Positions 35,186-42,748 of a stretch of DNA of 61,352 nucleotides are shown piece by piece. Source of the DNA: an uncultured Clostridia bacterium (GTDB lineage: Bacteria; Bacillota; Clostridia; Oscillospirales; Oscillospiraceae); contig CAMCSE010000003.1 of the NCBI GenBank assembly GCA_945877515.1, forward strand, positions 1 to 61,352, in the 5' to 3' direction. Below the pieces are notes generated by a model. It searched no databases. It was not told the DNA's origin and worked only from the letters and a program-made list of their open reading frames with translations. Each line of letters starts with the position of its first letter. The first letter of the stretch is position 1. The position numbers and the translations under genes were made by a program.

Positions 35186-36334
35186 GTGAGCAAACTGCTG
35201 TTTACATCCGAATCCGTGACTTGCGGGCACCCGGATAAAGTTTGCGATCAAGTTGCGGATAAGATTTTAGATGAGCTGTTGGCACAGGATTCCCAGTCAC
35301 GTGTGGCATGTGAGGTGACCTGCGCCGAAAACCAGATGCATATTTTCGGAGAAGTAACCACTGAAGCAGAAGTGAATTACCGCGCCGTGGCACGGCAGGT
35401 CATTGAGGAGATCGGCTACACGCAACCGGGGCGAGGTTTCGATGCCGCTACTTGCGGTATCTCAGTCGATCTGCATTGTCAGTCACCGGACATCGCACGC
35501 GGGATCAGCCGCGGCCGTGATGCGGAGCGGATGGATGCCGGCGCGGGCGATCAGGGAATGATGTTTGGCTATGCCTGCAACCAGACAGATAGCCTGATGC
35601 CGCTGCCCATCGAATTGGCTCATGAACTGGCAAAGCGGCTGGAGTCAGTGCGCCGTACCGGTGAACTTCCGTTTCTGCTGCCGGACGGCAAGACGCAGGT
35701 AACTGTCGAGTATGACGGAAACCGTCCTGTTCGCATTGCATCCGTATTGGTATCCGCTCAGCATCAGGAGAATGTATCCATCGAGGCGGTACGCAGTGAA
35801 GTACGACGCCATGTCATGGAAGCCATACTGCCGCCGGATATGCTGGATGAAAACACGCAATTCTTTGTCAATCCCACCGGACGCTTTGTGTACGGCGGCC
35901 CTGCCGCTGATTCCGGTCTGACCGGGCGGAAGCTGATGGTAGACACCTATGGCGGCTATGCTCGTCATGGCGGCGGCGCATTTTCCGGGAAGGACGCCAC
36001 CAAGGTTGACCGCAGCGGTGCGTATATGGCCCGCTATATTGCCAAAAACATTGTGGCCCAGGAGTTGGCTGACCAGTGTGAGGTACAGCTTAGCTATGCA
36101 ATTGGCTTGGCGGAGCCTTTATCCGTTCGGATCGAGACATTTGGAACAGAACGGGTGGATCGGGAAATCCTCAGTCGTGCGATTATCAACAGCGTGGATA
36201 TGCGCCCTGCTGCGATCATCCAGTGCTTTGGCCTGACACGTCCCATTTTTTCCAATGTATCCTGTTATGGGCATTTTGGCAGTAATGCTTGCCTGATGCC
36301 GTGGGAGAAGACCGATCTGCAGATCAAGCTGTAA
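35186..36334 (+). CDS. metK: S-adenosylmethionine synthetase (382 aa)
   Basis: Makes SAM from methionine and ATP. Signature stretches are visible: TSESVTCGHPDKVCDQVAD, the ATP-loop hexapeptide GAGDQG, and GGGAFSGKDATKVDRSGAYM. The length is standard. The GTG start follows GGGAGG, 14 bp after rSAM1. A full metK on an ICE, inside a radical SAM operon, should raise the local SAM supply; the host must also have its own essential metK. Confidence 0.93.
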   Translation: MSKLLFTSESVTCGHPDKVCDQVADKILDELLAQDSQSRVACEVTCAENQMHIFGEVTTEAEVNYRAVARQVIEEIGYTQPGRGFDAATCGISVDLHCQSPDIARGISRGRDAERMDAGAGDQGMMFGYACNQTDSLMPLPIELAHELAKRLESVRRTGELPFLLPDGKTQVTVEYDGNRPVRIASVLVSAQHQENVSIEAVRSEVRRHVMEAILPPDMLDENTQFFVNPTGRFVYGGPAADSGLTGRKLMVDTYGGYARHGGGAFSGKDATKVDRSGAYMARYIAKNIVAQELADQCEVQLSYAIGLAEPLSVRIETFGTERVDREILSRAIINSVDMRPAAIIQCFGLTRPIFSNVSCYGHFGSNACLMPWEKTDLQIKL

Positions 36335-36357
36335 ATTTGTCAGGAGGTAATATTTCT

Positions 36358-37206
36358 GTGAAAGTGAAGATCACGTCGGACAGCACCTGCGACCTGTCGC
36401 CGGAATTGCTGCGGCACTATGATATTTCCATTACCCCCTTATCGGTCTGCTGCGGCGAAAAGGTCGGTGCAGACGGAACAGAGATCACGCCGGAGGATAT
36501 CTACGAATTTGTACGCACAAAAGGAGAACTGCCGCAGACCAGTGCCGTAAATGTCATCGACTACATAGAGGCGTTTCATCAATGGGTGAACGAGGGATAC
36601 TGCGTCGTACATTTTTGCATCAGCAGTGATTTCTCCAGCACATATCAAAATGCCTGCCTTGCTGCAAAGGAAGTCGGAAGTGTATTCGTCGTGGATTCCC
36701 GGAATCTGTCAACGGGGCAAGGCTTGCTGGTACTTCATGCAGCAGAAATGGCGGCCAAGGGTCACTATGCACAGGAAATATGGAAAGTCTGTACAGCGCT
36801 CACAAAGCAAGTGGAAGCCAGTTTTGTCATAGATAACCTGGACTACCTCTATAAAGGTGGACGATGTTCTGCTTTAAGCGCTTTTGGTGGAAATCTGCTT
36901 CGCCTGAAACCATGTATTGAAGTTAAGGATGGCAAAATGCTCCCCAGCAAAAAGTACAGGGGGAAGATTGAAAAAGTCATGTTGCAATATGTGGAGGATC
37001 GTCTCAGCGGCCGAAGTGACATTGATAAACACCGCATTTTTATTACGCACACCAAATGCAGTGAAGAAGCAGTCCGGGCTGTGCGCGACAAGATACTGGA
37101 AATTGTACCGGATTTTGAAGAAATTCTGGAAACAACTGCAGGTGCGACGATCACCTCCCATTGTGGGCCAAATACACTGGGTATTCTGTTTTTGAGGAAA
37201 AGCTAG
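36358..37206 (+). CDS. DegV-family fatty-acid-binding protein (282 aa)
   Basis: DegV proteins bind a fatty acid in a hydrophobic tunnel, and the FakB subset presents it to fatty-acid kinase. N-terminal ITSDSTCDLSPELLRHYDIS, central FCISSDFSSTYQNACLAA and DSRNLSTGQGLLVLHAAEMA, and C-terminal TSHCGPNTLGILFL are standard DegV motifs. The GTG start at 36358 follows AGGAGG. There is no FakA nearby, so the protein would use the host kinase or simply shuttle acyl chains (inference). Confidence 0.87.
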   Translation: MKVKITSDSTCDLSPELLRHYDISITPLSVCCGEKVGADGTEITPEDIYEFVRTKGELPQTSAVNVIDYIEAFHQWVNEGYCVVHFCISSDFSSTYQNACLAAKEVGSVFVVDSRNLSTGQGLLVLHAAEMAAKGHYAQEIWKVCTALTKQVEASFVIDNLDYLYKGGRCSALSAFGGNLLRLKPCIEVKDGKMLPSKKYRGKIEKVMLQYVEDRLSGRSDIDKHRIFITHTKCSEEAVRAVRDKILEIVPDFEEILETTAGATITSHCGPNTLGILFLRKS

Positions 37207-37291
37207 TGTGACCGACGCTGCCATGTGTGGATGTGAAGATTGGCAGCTTAGCACAGGAAGTTTTGTCAAAAGCGATTATCCGTGTTTGGGA

Positions 37292-37326
37292 CTGCGGCGG
37301 GCGCATGCCACCCGCCGCAGCCTTTT
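37292..37326 (+). terminator. Hairpin between degV and the PAP2-like gene
   Basis: CTGCGGCGGG (37292-37301) and CCCGCCGCAG (37311-37320) form a strong hairpin followed by CCTTTTA. It may attenuate transcription, giving less of the membrane proteins than of the enzymes. Confidence 0.75.
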
Positions 37327-37345
37327 ATAAAGGAGGACTTCCCTG

Positions 37346-37909
37346 ATGAGTGAAGATCTGGCAAAAGCGATTCGCATCGTAACATTGCCGCAAGTTATGG
37401 TGTTTTTTCTGATTTTACTTTTGGGAGATCAGATTCCGGTTTGGCACGATGGAATGGCTATTGTTCTTTTATGTATACTACCGTTACTGTCCTATCTATA
37501 TTGGAGAATAACGCCGAAACTGCGTGAGCAGGGGCGGAAGTCCCAAAGGAAGCTGGCGATTGCTTTTTCTGTGGTGGGATATGTGCTCGGCACGGTGTAC
37601 TGCATCACATCCAACGGCAGCCAGACAGAGCTGTTCATGTATCTGTGCTATGTGACCTGCGGTGCGCTGATCGCACTGTCCTCTTATGCCTTTCACATCA
37701 AGAGCAGCGGCCATGCTGCGGGGGTTGTAGGCCCTGTCATGATTCTGTCTCTGCGAGTGAGCCCATGGTTCCTGTTCGGGCTTTTACTGATGATACCCGT
37801 AGGGATCAGTTCGGTCAGGCTTGGCCGCCATACACCAAAGGAACTACTCTTAGGAAGCTGCTATCCCGTTGTCGTTGCATTGCTCTTGCAGCTGTTCCTC
37901 AGGGGATAA
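37346..37909 (+). CDS. PAP2-like integral membrane protein (187 aa)
   Basis: Six hydrophobic segments. Between helices it shows SSGHAAG (like the PSGH motif 2 of PAP2 phosphatases) and SSVRLGRHTPKELLLG (like motif 3, SR-x5-H-x3-D/E). The first KxxxxxxRP motif is not clear, so catalysis is uncertain. PAP2 proteins remove phosphate from phosphatidate or prenyl diphosphates at the membrane. It lies after an AAAGGAGG and before the VTT gene; both may handle lipid intermediates (inference). Confidence 0.6.
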   Translation: MSEDLAKAIRIVTLPQVMVFFLILLLGDQIPVWHDGMAIVLLCILPLLSYLYWRITPKLREQGRKSQRKLAIAFSVVGYVLGTVYCITSNGSQTELFMYLCYVTCGALIALSSYAFHIKSSGHAAGVVGPVMILSLRVSPWFLFGLLLMIPVGISSVRLGRHTPKELLLGSCYPVVVALLLQLFLRG

Positions 37910-37925
37910 GGGAATCAGACGGCTC

Positions 37926-38636
37926 ATGCGTAAACAAAGAAATATCTCACCAGATGAGCGGCGAATACGGCTGGCAAAGTGTGTACTGGGACTGGTGTGG
38001 CTCACGATCATCGCAGTGTGCCTGCTGCACAAGGATGAGTTTACGTTGGAGGGCATCCTGAACGATACTCCTCGTCAACCGGTATTGGCGGCGCTGGTGC
38101 TGCTGGTGCTGTTTGCAGTCAAAAGTCTGAGCATCTTTTTATATTCTGGACTGCTGTATGCGGCCAACGGTGTTTTGTTTCCGTTACCTGCGGCTATTGC
38201 CGTGAGCATTGCAGGGACTGCGGTGATGGTCAGCATCCCCTATTGGCTGGGAAAGCGGCTGGGCAGCCAGGCGGTACAGTATATTCTAAACCGGTATCCC
38301 AAGGCATCTGTGCTCCGCGACATTCGCAGCGGGAGCGATTTCTTTTTCGTCCTGATCGTCCGGCTACTGGGTATCCTGCCTGCGGATGTGGTCAGTGCCT
38401 ATATGGGCGCGGTGGGAGTGAAGTACCGGGACTACTTGCCTGCGTGTATTCTGGGTTTCCTGCCCCCCTGTGTATTGTTTCCCATCATGGGCATGAGTCT
38501 CTCAGATGTGCATTCTCCTCAATTTCTTATCGCGGCAGGTATTGAATTTGTGGCTATGCTGCTCTCCTGCATCGTGTTTCATTTCTATCGAAAGAAACAC
38601 TGCACCAAAAAACAGGAAGGGGAGCAACCGTCATGA
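37926..38636 (+). CDS. TVP38/TMEM64 (VTT/DedA-type) membrane protein (236 aa)
   Basis: The VTT core is recognisable: SIAGTAVMVSIPYWLGKRLG, then FFFVLIVRLLGILPADVVSA and YMGAVGVKYRDYLPACILGF. DedA/VTT proteins include lipid scramblases and flippases for undecaprenyl phosphate or phosphatidylethanolamine. Start chosen at 37926 (MRKQRNISPDERRIRLAKC) because the longer frame begins with a Cys/Ser-rich stretch read from the previous gene. The stop TGA overlaps the ATG of the 30-codon ORF. Confidence 0.82.
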   Translation: MRKQRNISPDERRIRLAKCVLGLVWLTIIAVCLLHKDEFTLEGILNDTPRQPVLAALVLLVLFAVKSLSIFLYSGLLYAANGVLFPLPAAIAVSIAGTAVMVSIPYWLGKRLGSQAVQYILNRYPKASVLRDIRSGSDFFFVLIVRLLGILPADVVSAYMGAVGVKYRDYLPACILGFLPPCVLFPIMGMSLSDVHSPQFLIAAGIEFVAMLLSCIVFHFYRKKHCTKKQEGEQPS

Positions 38637-38725
38637 TCAGAGCGTTGGACAGGGCGCTGTATCTTGAACCGGGCATTGTGGTACACCAAAGCCTACGGGA
38701 ACTAAGCGCAATACTGACGAATTAA
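38633..38725 (+). CDS. Tiny coupled ORF (30 aa)
   Basis: The ATG overlaps the VTT stop (ATGA), a strong sign of translational coupling. The peptide is MIRALDRALYLEPGIVVHQS followed by LRELSAILTN. It could be a leader or a small partner protein, or the beginning of a gene cut short by duplication of rSAM2. No homology recognised. Confidence 0.4.
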   Translation: MIRALDRALYLEPGIVVHQSLRELSAILTN

Positions 38726-38774
38726 ATATATTTTTATAACGAGACTTTCTCTCATGACAGAAGAATTATCACAT

Positions 38775-38789
38775 AAAACAGAAAGGATG
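38775..38789 (+). repeat. Leader repeat copy 2 (ATAAAACAGAAAGGA)
   Basis: Exact copy of 33762-33776, in front of rSAM2 at nearly the same distance to its start codon (8 versus 9 bp). Confidence 0.8.
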
Positions 38790-38797
38790 TGTGACCT

Positions 38798-40171
38798 ATG
38801 AGTATTACCGAAAAAATCTCTCATGCGGCGGAACGTAAGGCATTTGAAAAAATTCTTGATTCCATGCTGAAAAAGGGGCAGACACAAGACGTGGGCGATC
38901 TGGCCAAGCAGCTGATCGACATGATCCAAAAGATCCACAAGGATACATGGAGCGACAAATCCTATGAGTCGCTGCGGATGATCGTGGAAAACCCCGACGG
39001 CAAATGGGCACATTATACCCAGCGGCTTATTCGTGAGAATGATCCCTATATTCTTAAGACCTTCCTGACCAATGTGGCCTATGAGGGTGGCTTCCGGGGC
39101 TATCAGACGGCACAGGAAAATGCCGCAAAGTACGATATCAATGTGCCTTGGCTCATTCTGATGGATCCCACCTCCGCCTGCAACATGCATTGCACCGGCT
39201 GTTGGGCCGCAGAATACGGACACAAGCAGAGCCTGACCTTTGAGGAGATGGATCGTGTCCTCACCGAGGCCAAGGAGCTGGGTACCCATGCCTGCCTGTT
39301 CACCGGCGGCGAACCGCTGCTGCGGAAAAAGGATATCATTCGCCTGTGCGAAAAGCACCGCGATATGGCATTTCATGCATTCACTAACGGCACTCTTATT
39401 GATGAAGAGTTCTGTCAGGAAATGCTGCGGGTGGGCAACTTCTTTGTCTCTATCAGTGTGGAAGGATTTGAGGAGGCCAACGATGGCCGCCGTGGTCAGG
39501 GACACTTTAAGAAGGCGCTGGATGCCATGGATCTGATGCACAGCCATCGGATACCCTTCGGTGTGTCTATCTGCTACACCAGCAAAAACTATCAAGTCGT
39601 TACCAGCGATGAGTTTCTTGATCTGCTGATCTCCAAAGGCTGCATCTTTGCGTGGTATTTCCACTATATGCCGGTAGGCATCAATGCAGATACCTCTCTG
39701 TTGCTGACACCGGAACAACGTGCCTATATGAAGGATCGTGTCCGCGAAATCCGTGGCATTACCGGCGGCAAGGAACTGTACTGCATTGACTTCCAAAACG
39801 ACGGCGAATTTGCTGGCGGCTGTGTGGCGGGTGGACGTATCTACTGCCACATCAACGCCGCTGGCGACGTTGAACCCTGCGTGTTCATTCACTATTCCAG
39901 TGCCAACATCCGGGAAAAGAGCTTCTTGGAGTGCTTGCAGCAGCCGCTGTTCAAACTGTATCGTAAAGGACAGCCATTCAATAACAACCATCTGCGTCCC
40001 TGCCCTATGCTGGAAAACCCGGAGCTGCTGCCAAAAATGGTAGCGGAATCCGGCGCGCATTCCACGGATCTGGAAGCGCCGGAGAGTGCCGAGCACCTGT
40101 GCGAGAAGTGTAAGTCTTATGCCGACTGCTGGAGGCCAGAAGCAGACAAGTTGTGGACAGAAGAACATTGA
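38798..40171 (+). CDS. Radical SAM/SPASM enzyme 2 (457 aa)
   Basis: Paralogue of the enzyme at 33786 with the same order of parts. A helical N-terminus is followed by C128-x3-C132-x2-C135 in ACNMHCTGCW, FTGGEPLLRKKDIIRLCEKH, and a SPASM region GGCVAGGRIYCHINAAGDVE then PCVFIHYS, LRPCPM and HLCEKCKSYADCW. The paralogues differ most in the first 100 residues and in the segment between the barrel and SPASM (AWYFHYMPVGINADTSL versus AWLFTYMPIGAAAVPEL), so they may act on two related substrates or two sites of one substrate. Confidence 0.88.
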   Translation: MSITEKISHAAERKAFEKILDSMLKKGQTQDVGDLAKQLIDMIQKIHKDTWSDKSYESLRMIVENPDGKWAHYTQRLIRENDPYILKTFLTNVAYEGGFRGYQTAQENAAKYDINVPWLILMDPTSACNMHCTGCWAAEYGHKQSLTFEEMDRVLTEAKELGTHACLFTGGEPLLRKKDIIRLCEKHRDMAFHAFTNGTLIDEEFCQEMLRVGNFFVSISVEGFEEANDGRRGQGHFKKALDAMDLMHSHRIPFGVSICYTSKNYQVVTSDEFLDLLISKGCIFAWYFHYMPVGINADTSLLLTPEQRAYMKDRVREIRGITGGKELYCIDFQNDGEFAGGCVAGGRIYCHINAAGDVEPCVFIHYSSANIREKSFLECLQQPLFKLYRKGQPFNNNHLRPCPMLENPELLPKMVAESGAHSTDLEAPESAEHLCEKCKSYADCWRPEADKLWTEEH

Positions 40172-40185
40172 ACGGAGGTGAAAAT

Positions 40186-40392
40186 ATGAAAAAAACGAAT
40201 CAGGACTGCTGCCAGAGAAAACATGGCAAGTGTATGAGCATCGTGAAATTCATTCTGGGTGCTGGTGTCCTTAGTATTCTGGTACACACGGCACATAATT
40301 GGCTCAGTTCTTATAAGGAGTACGCTTTAGAGGACTTCATTTCCCGCAGCAATGAAGATATCAGTTCCGAGTACGCATACTATGCAGATTGA
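40186..40392 (+). CDS. Cys-rich one-helix membrane peptide after rSAM2 (68 aa)
   Basis: The N-terminus MKKTNQDCCQRKHGKC holds three cysteines, then a membrane helix (SIVKFILGAGVLSILVHTA) and an acidic Tyr/Glu-rich tail (EDFISRSNEDISSEYAYYAD). GGAGGTG precedes the ATG, only 14 bp after the radical SAM gene, so they are co-expressed. It may anchor or deliver the enzyme at the membrane. A RiPP precursor role is possible but the helix makes it less likely. No family recognised. Confidence 0.55.
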   Translation: MKKTNQDCCQRKHGKCMSIVKFILGAGVLSILVHTAHNWLSSYKEYALEDFISRSNEDISSEYAYYAD

Positions 40393-40647
40393 AAACCGAT
40401 GTAGTTAATCTGGCGATGCTCGGCCATGCTGCCCCAGTCAATTCTCTCATTTTTCCTTTGATGCTTCTGTTGGATAAATTGACTCATTATCGAGGGGTAT
40501 TGGTACATCCCGCGCGGCCACAAAATTTAGCCTTATCGCGGTCAAATCAGATAACACTCCGCGGCATCATCGCGCTGCTTGGAACGTTAATACTACTTCT
40601 TTATTTGTAACGCTTCCCGGCATTTGATAACACAGCGCAAATCCTTC

Positions 40648-40851
40648 CTACGGCGATTCCAATCCGGTTGTCACCTTCAACTTGTCGATTAACTTCTCCA
40701 CGGTGGCCTGTACGAGATCCTCCATCTGCCAATGGTCATTGACTACTTGATTGGCTGTGTCATACATCAGCCATTGGTATTGGGTAAAGACTCTTGTCAT
40801 GAACTCGCGGTCATTTTCTTCTTCAATCGCAAAAAAACATATCGGAAGCAT
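40648..40851 (-). pseudogene. N-terminal remnant of a sigma-70 family factor (67 codons)
   Basis: The minus-strand peptide FMTRVFTQYQWLMYDTANQV, then HWQMEDLVQATVEKLIDKL, is sigma region 2 of the small ICE-encoded sigma factors, but it stops after 67 residues (KVTTGLESP) where about 100 more are expected. The break coincides with the right end of the radical SAM cargo, suggesting that cargo acquisition cut the gene. Confidence 0.7.
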
Positions 40852-40972
40852 ACGCCCTTATGGAATCACTCTCTTCATTTCCTCTTTTCCTTGCTGCTTT
40901 CCCCATTATACCCACTATATGCCGAAAACCCGGTCGCCTCCTAATGTGTACCGGGTTTCTCGACAGGCTGAA

Positions 40973-41005
40973 GGGAGCGACACATTTTTGTGTCGCTCCC
41001 TTTGT
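40973..41005. terminator. Intrinsic terminator-like hairpin
   Basis: GGGAGCGACAC (40973-40983) and GTGTCGCTCCC (40990-41000) form a perfect 11-bp stem around ATTTTT, followed by TTTG. It lies between the sigma remnant and the next gene. Confidence 0.75.
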
Positions 41006-41125
41006 CATATGCTTTTCCAGTTGGTACTTCTGCCAAACTGGAAGATTTTTTTGCGCTGTAGAAGCCCGCCGTTTTTGCCATTTGCGAATCTCTCACAAAT
41101 GATACAAAACGGAGGTAACTTCAAC

Positions 41126-41587
41126 ATGAGCTTCAACAAAAGTCGAGAATGGAAAAAGTTCTTGCAGGGACAACGGGCACAAGCCAAATGGTATCGTTCT
41201 GTGGGCATGAGTGAAGCACAGATCAAGGCGATGTTCGATTTTGACCTGGAGGTCTTTAACAGTATGCGCCGATATGCGACTCACACTCAGCCGCTCACCA
41301 GTGAGAATCAAGCGGAAGATGGAATGTCTCCTTTGTTGAGGACTTTTCCCACTGCCCTTACATATACCATCGATCGTGAGCAGGACCATTCCCCTTACTG
41401 GTGGATAGAGGAAATTGATACCCCCGCCTTTGTGGAAGTGGTAAAAAGCCTGTGTGCAGAAGATCTTCTCCTTTTAACATGGCTGTGCTGTACGAACCTT
41501 ACTCAGCAGGATATGGCAAATATTTTGGGCATTTCGCAAAACAGCATTTTCAAGCGAATCCGCCGCCTAAAAAAGTTTTTTGAATAA
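41126..41587 (+). CDS. Sigma-70 region 4-like HTH protein of the ICE (153 aa)
   Basis: The N-terminus (SREWKKFLQGQRAQAKWYRS, then GMSEAQIKAMFDFDLEVFNS) is shared by many Firmicutes ICEs. The C-terminus (LTQQDMANILGISQNSIFKR) is a sigma region 4-type helix-turn-helix. It probably directs expression of excision or transfer genes. The ATG was chosen because GGAGG precedes it by 9 bp. Confidence 0.78.
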   Translation: MSFNKSREWKKFLQGQRAQAKWYRSVGMSEAQIKAMFDFDLEVFNSMRRYATHTQPLTSENQAEDGMSPLLRTFPTALTYTIDREQDHSPYWWIEEIDTPAFVEVVKSLCAEDLLLLTWLCCTNLTQQDMANILGISQNSIFKRIRRLKKFFE

Positions 41588-41934
41588 TTTTTTCAGAGTG
41601 GCTATAAAAATTGCGTTTTTGTCGGCTACCAAGTGAGGGGACTCTTTCGTCCTCTCTGCTCCTTGAAAAACGCTGCTGCTCACGCGGCCATATCCGGCAA
41701 CTGGATCACTTCAGCAGATGGGCCTCCCTAAGAAAGAGGACAGCGATTCGGAGAACGCGCCATGACCACCTGCACGGGGACACCCCGTGTCAATGACGTT
41801 TCCAAACGCAAGGTGCAGAGCGATACCCGTTCATCTCAAAACGGCTTTGGCAAGCCGTCTCGCCATGATCCCATCTGCCTACAATGGTACTTCTGCATAG
41901 CGACAGACACAAGCAATCGGTGCAGCTCGGAGAG

Positions 41935-42007
41935 ATCCTCGGAGGGGTGCAATTCCCATGTGCGGTGCCAGCCGCAGTCCAGTTGACCGCCCGACAGTCC
42001 GGGAAGT
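41935..42007 (+). promoter_or_regulatory. FMN (RFN)-riboswitch-like fragment, degenerate
   Basis: ATCCTCGGAGGGGTGCAATT then CCC and GCGGT resemble the start of FMN riboswitches (ATCTTC-GGGGCAGGGTGAAATTCCC-x-GGCGGT). Later AGTTGACC and CCCGACAGTCCGGGAAG resemble the end (GTTGATC ... GCCGACAGT-AGTCCGGATG). The middle arm with the second GGTGAAATTCC is missing, so FMN binding is doubtful; it is a remnant or a rare variant. A strong hairpin follows at 42045. Confidence 0.35.
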
Positions 42008-42044
42008 AGTGTCGAATAGGACTGAGCAAATGACAGAAACGGCA

Positions 42045-42088
42045 GGGGCCGTTCCGGAAACATGTGCAAACACAACCGGAACGGCCCC
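42045..42088. repeat. Perfect 13-bp inverted repeat (stem-loop)
   Basis: GGGGCCGTTCCGG (42045-42057) and CCGGAACGGCCCC (42076-42088) with an 18-nt loop. There is no T-run on the plus strand. It could be the expression platform of the upstream riboswitch-like fragment or a recombination-associated structure. Confidence 0.65.
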
Positions 42089-42298
42089 GCCATACAGATC
42101 ACCTGATGGCAGAAATGCGGGCACTGTTGCTTTTGTTTCACTTTACCTTGTGCTTTCTTTAATACTCTTACCTCTTCCCTGCTCTCCTTTCGCCTGATCT
42201 CCAGTGCCCGCATTTGTGCCATCAGTAGCGCATTTAAGTTCAAGATGTAGGGAAGCAAAACTCACCAGTTGACATCTTATGTATAAGGAGGAGTTCTT

Positions 42299-42748
42299 AT
42301 CAGAATATCAGAGCACACCTATACCATAGAGCCAGATGGGCGACTTGTCATCCCGGCAAATGAGCTGGCTGAAATGGGTCTGCTTGCCGGGCAATCTGTA
42401 TACGTTGCTTATATTGCTGAAGATGATCTGACGAATTGCTACAGCGAATTTTTGGTGTCAGGGACTTCGTTTGCCGAACTTGATACCTCTGAGCATATCG
42501 CCATACCGGAGCAACTACTGGAAAACGCAGGAATCGCAGCTGGGGGTGATGTTCAGATAATCTGCATCAATGGCGCAGTAATCATTACTCAAGAGGACAA
42601 TCTGAATCTGCGGGAATTGAACGATGCAATCAGCCAGCTGAGAGCAGCAAATGAAATCACAGGGCAGCTGTCAACTAGTCCCAAGCAGATCTTACCAGAG
42701 TTGGCTGAAATAATTTGTGACATGGAAGGAGACCGGTACGATGGATGA
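42299..42748 (+). CDS. SpoVT/AbrB-like domain protein with an apparent ATC start (149 aa)
   Basis: The first 50 residues (YTIEPDGRLVIPANELAEMG, then LLAGQSVYVAYI) are an AbrB swapped-hairpin DNA-binding unit. The ideal Shine-Dalgarno AAGGAGGAG (42285-42293) points at codon ATC (42299), not ATG. The first in-frame ATG (42374) is inside the domain and would destroy it. So either initiation occurs at ATC or the start was mutated and the gene is silent. The rest (SEHIAIPEQLLENAGIAAGG) looks like a second AbrB unit. It overlaps the next small gene and precedes the recombinase, as excision regulators do. Confidence 0.65.
   Translation: MRISEHTYTIEPDGRLVIPANELAEMGLLAGQSVYVAYIAEDDLTNCYSEFLVSGTSFAELDTSEHIAIPEQLLENAGIAAGGDVQIICINGAVIITQEDNLNLRELNDAISQLRAANEITGQLSTSPKQILPELAEIICDMEGDRYDG

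Larger units (their letters stand above)
41588..42298. other. Non-coding regulatory-looking gap upstream of the abrB-like gene and recombinase
   Basis: 710 bp. Contains an FMN-riboswitch-like segment (41935-42007), a 13-bp perfect hairpin (42045-42088) and scattered short inverted repeats (for example GGGGACACCCC at 41777). Candidate frames on both strands (plus 41762, minus 42258) overlap these structures and lack start signals, so no gene is called. Confidence 0.5.

Noticed and set aside
40389-40607. 73-codon TTG-started frame overlapping the Cys-rich peptide gene
   Set aside because: No ribosome-binding site of its own and no recognisable content. Overlap with the previous stop keeps a small chance that it is real.
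41836-42258. 140-codon minus-strand frame
   Set aside because: Its beginning looks protein-like, but it runs through the perfect 13-bp hairpin and the riboswitch-like sequence and lacks a start signal.
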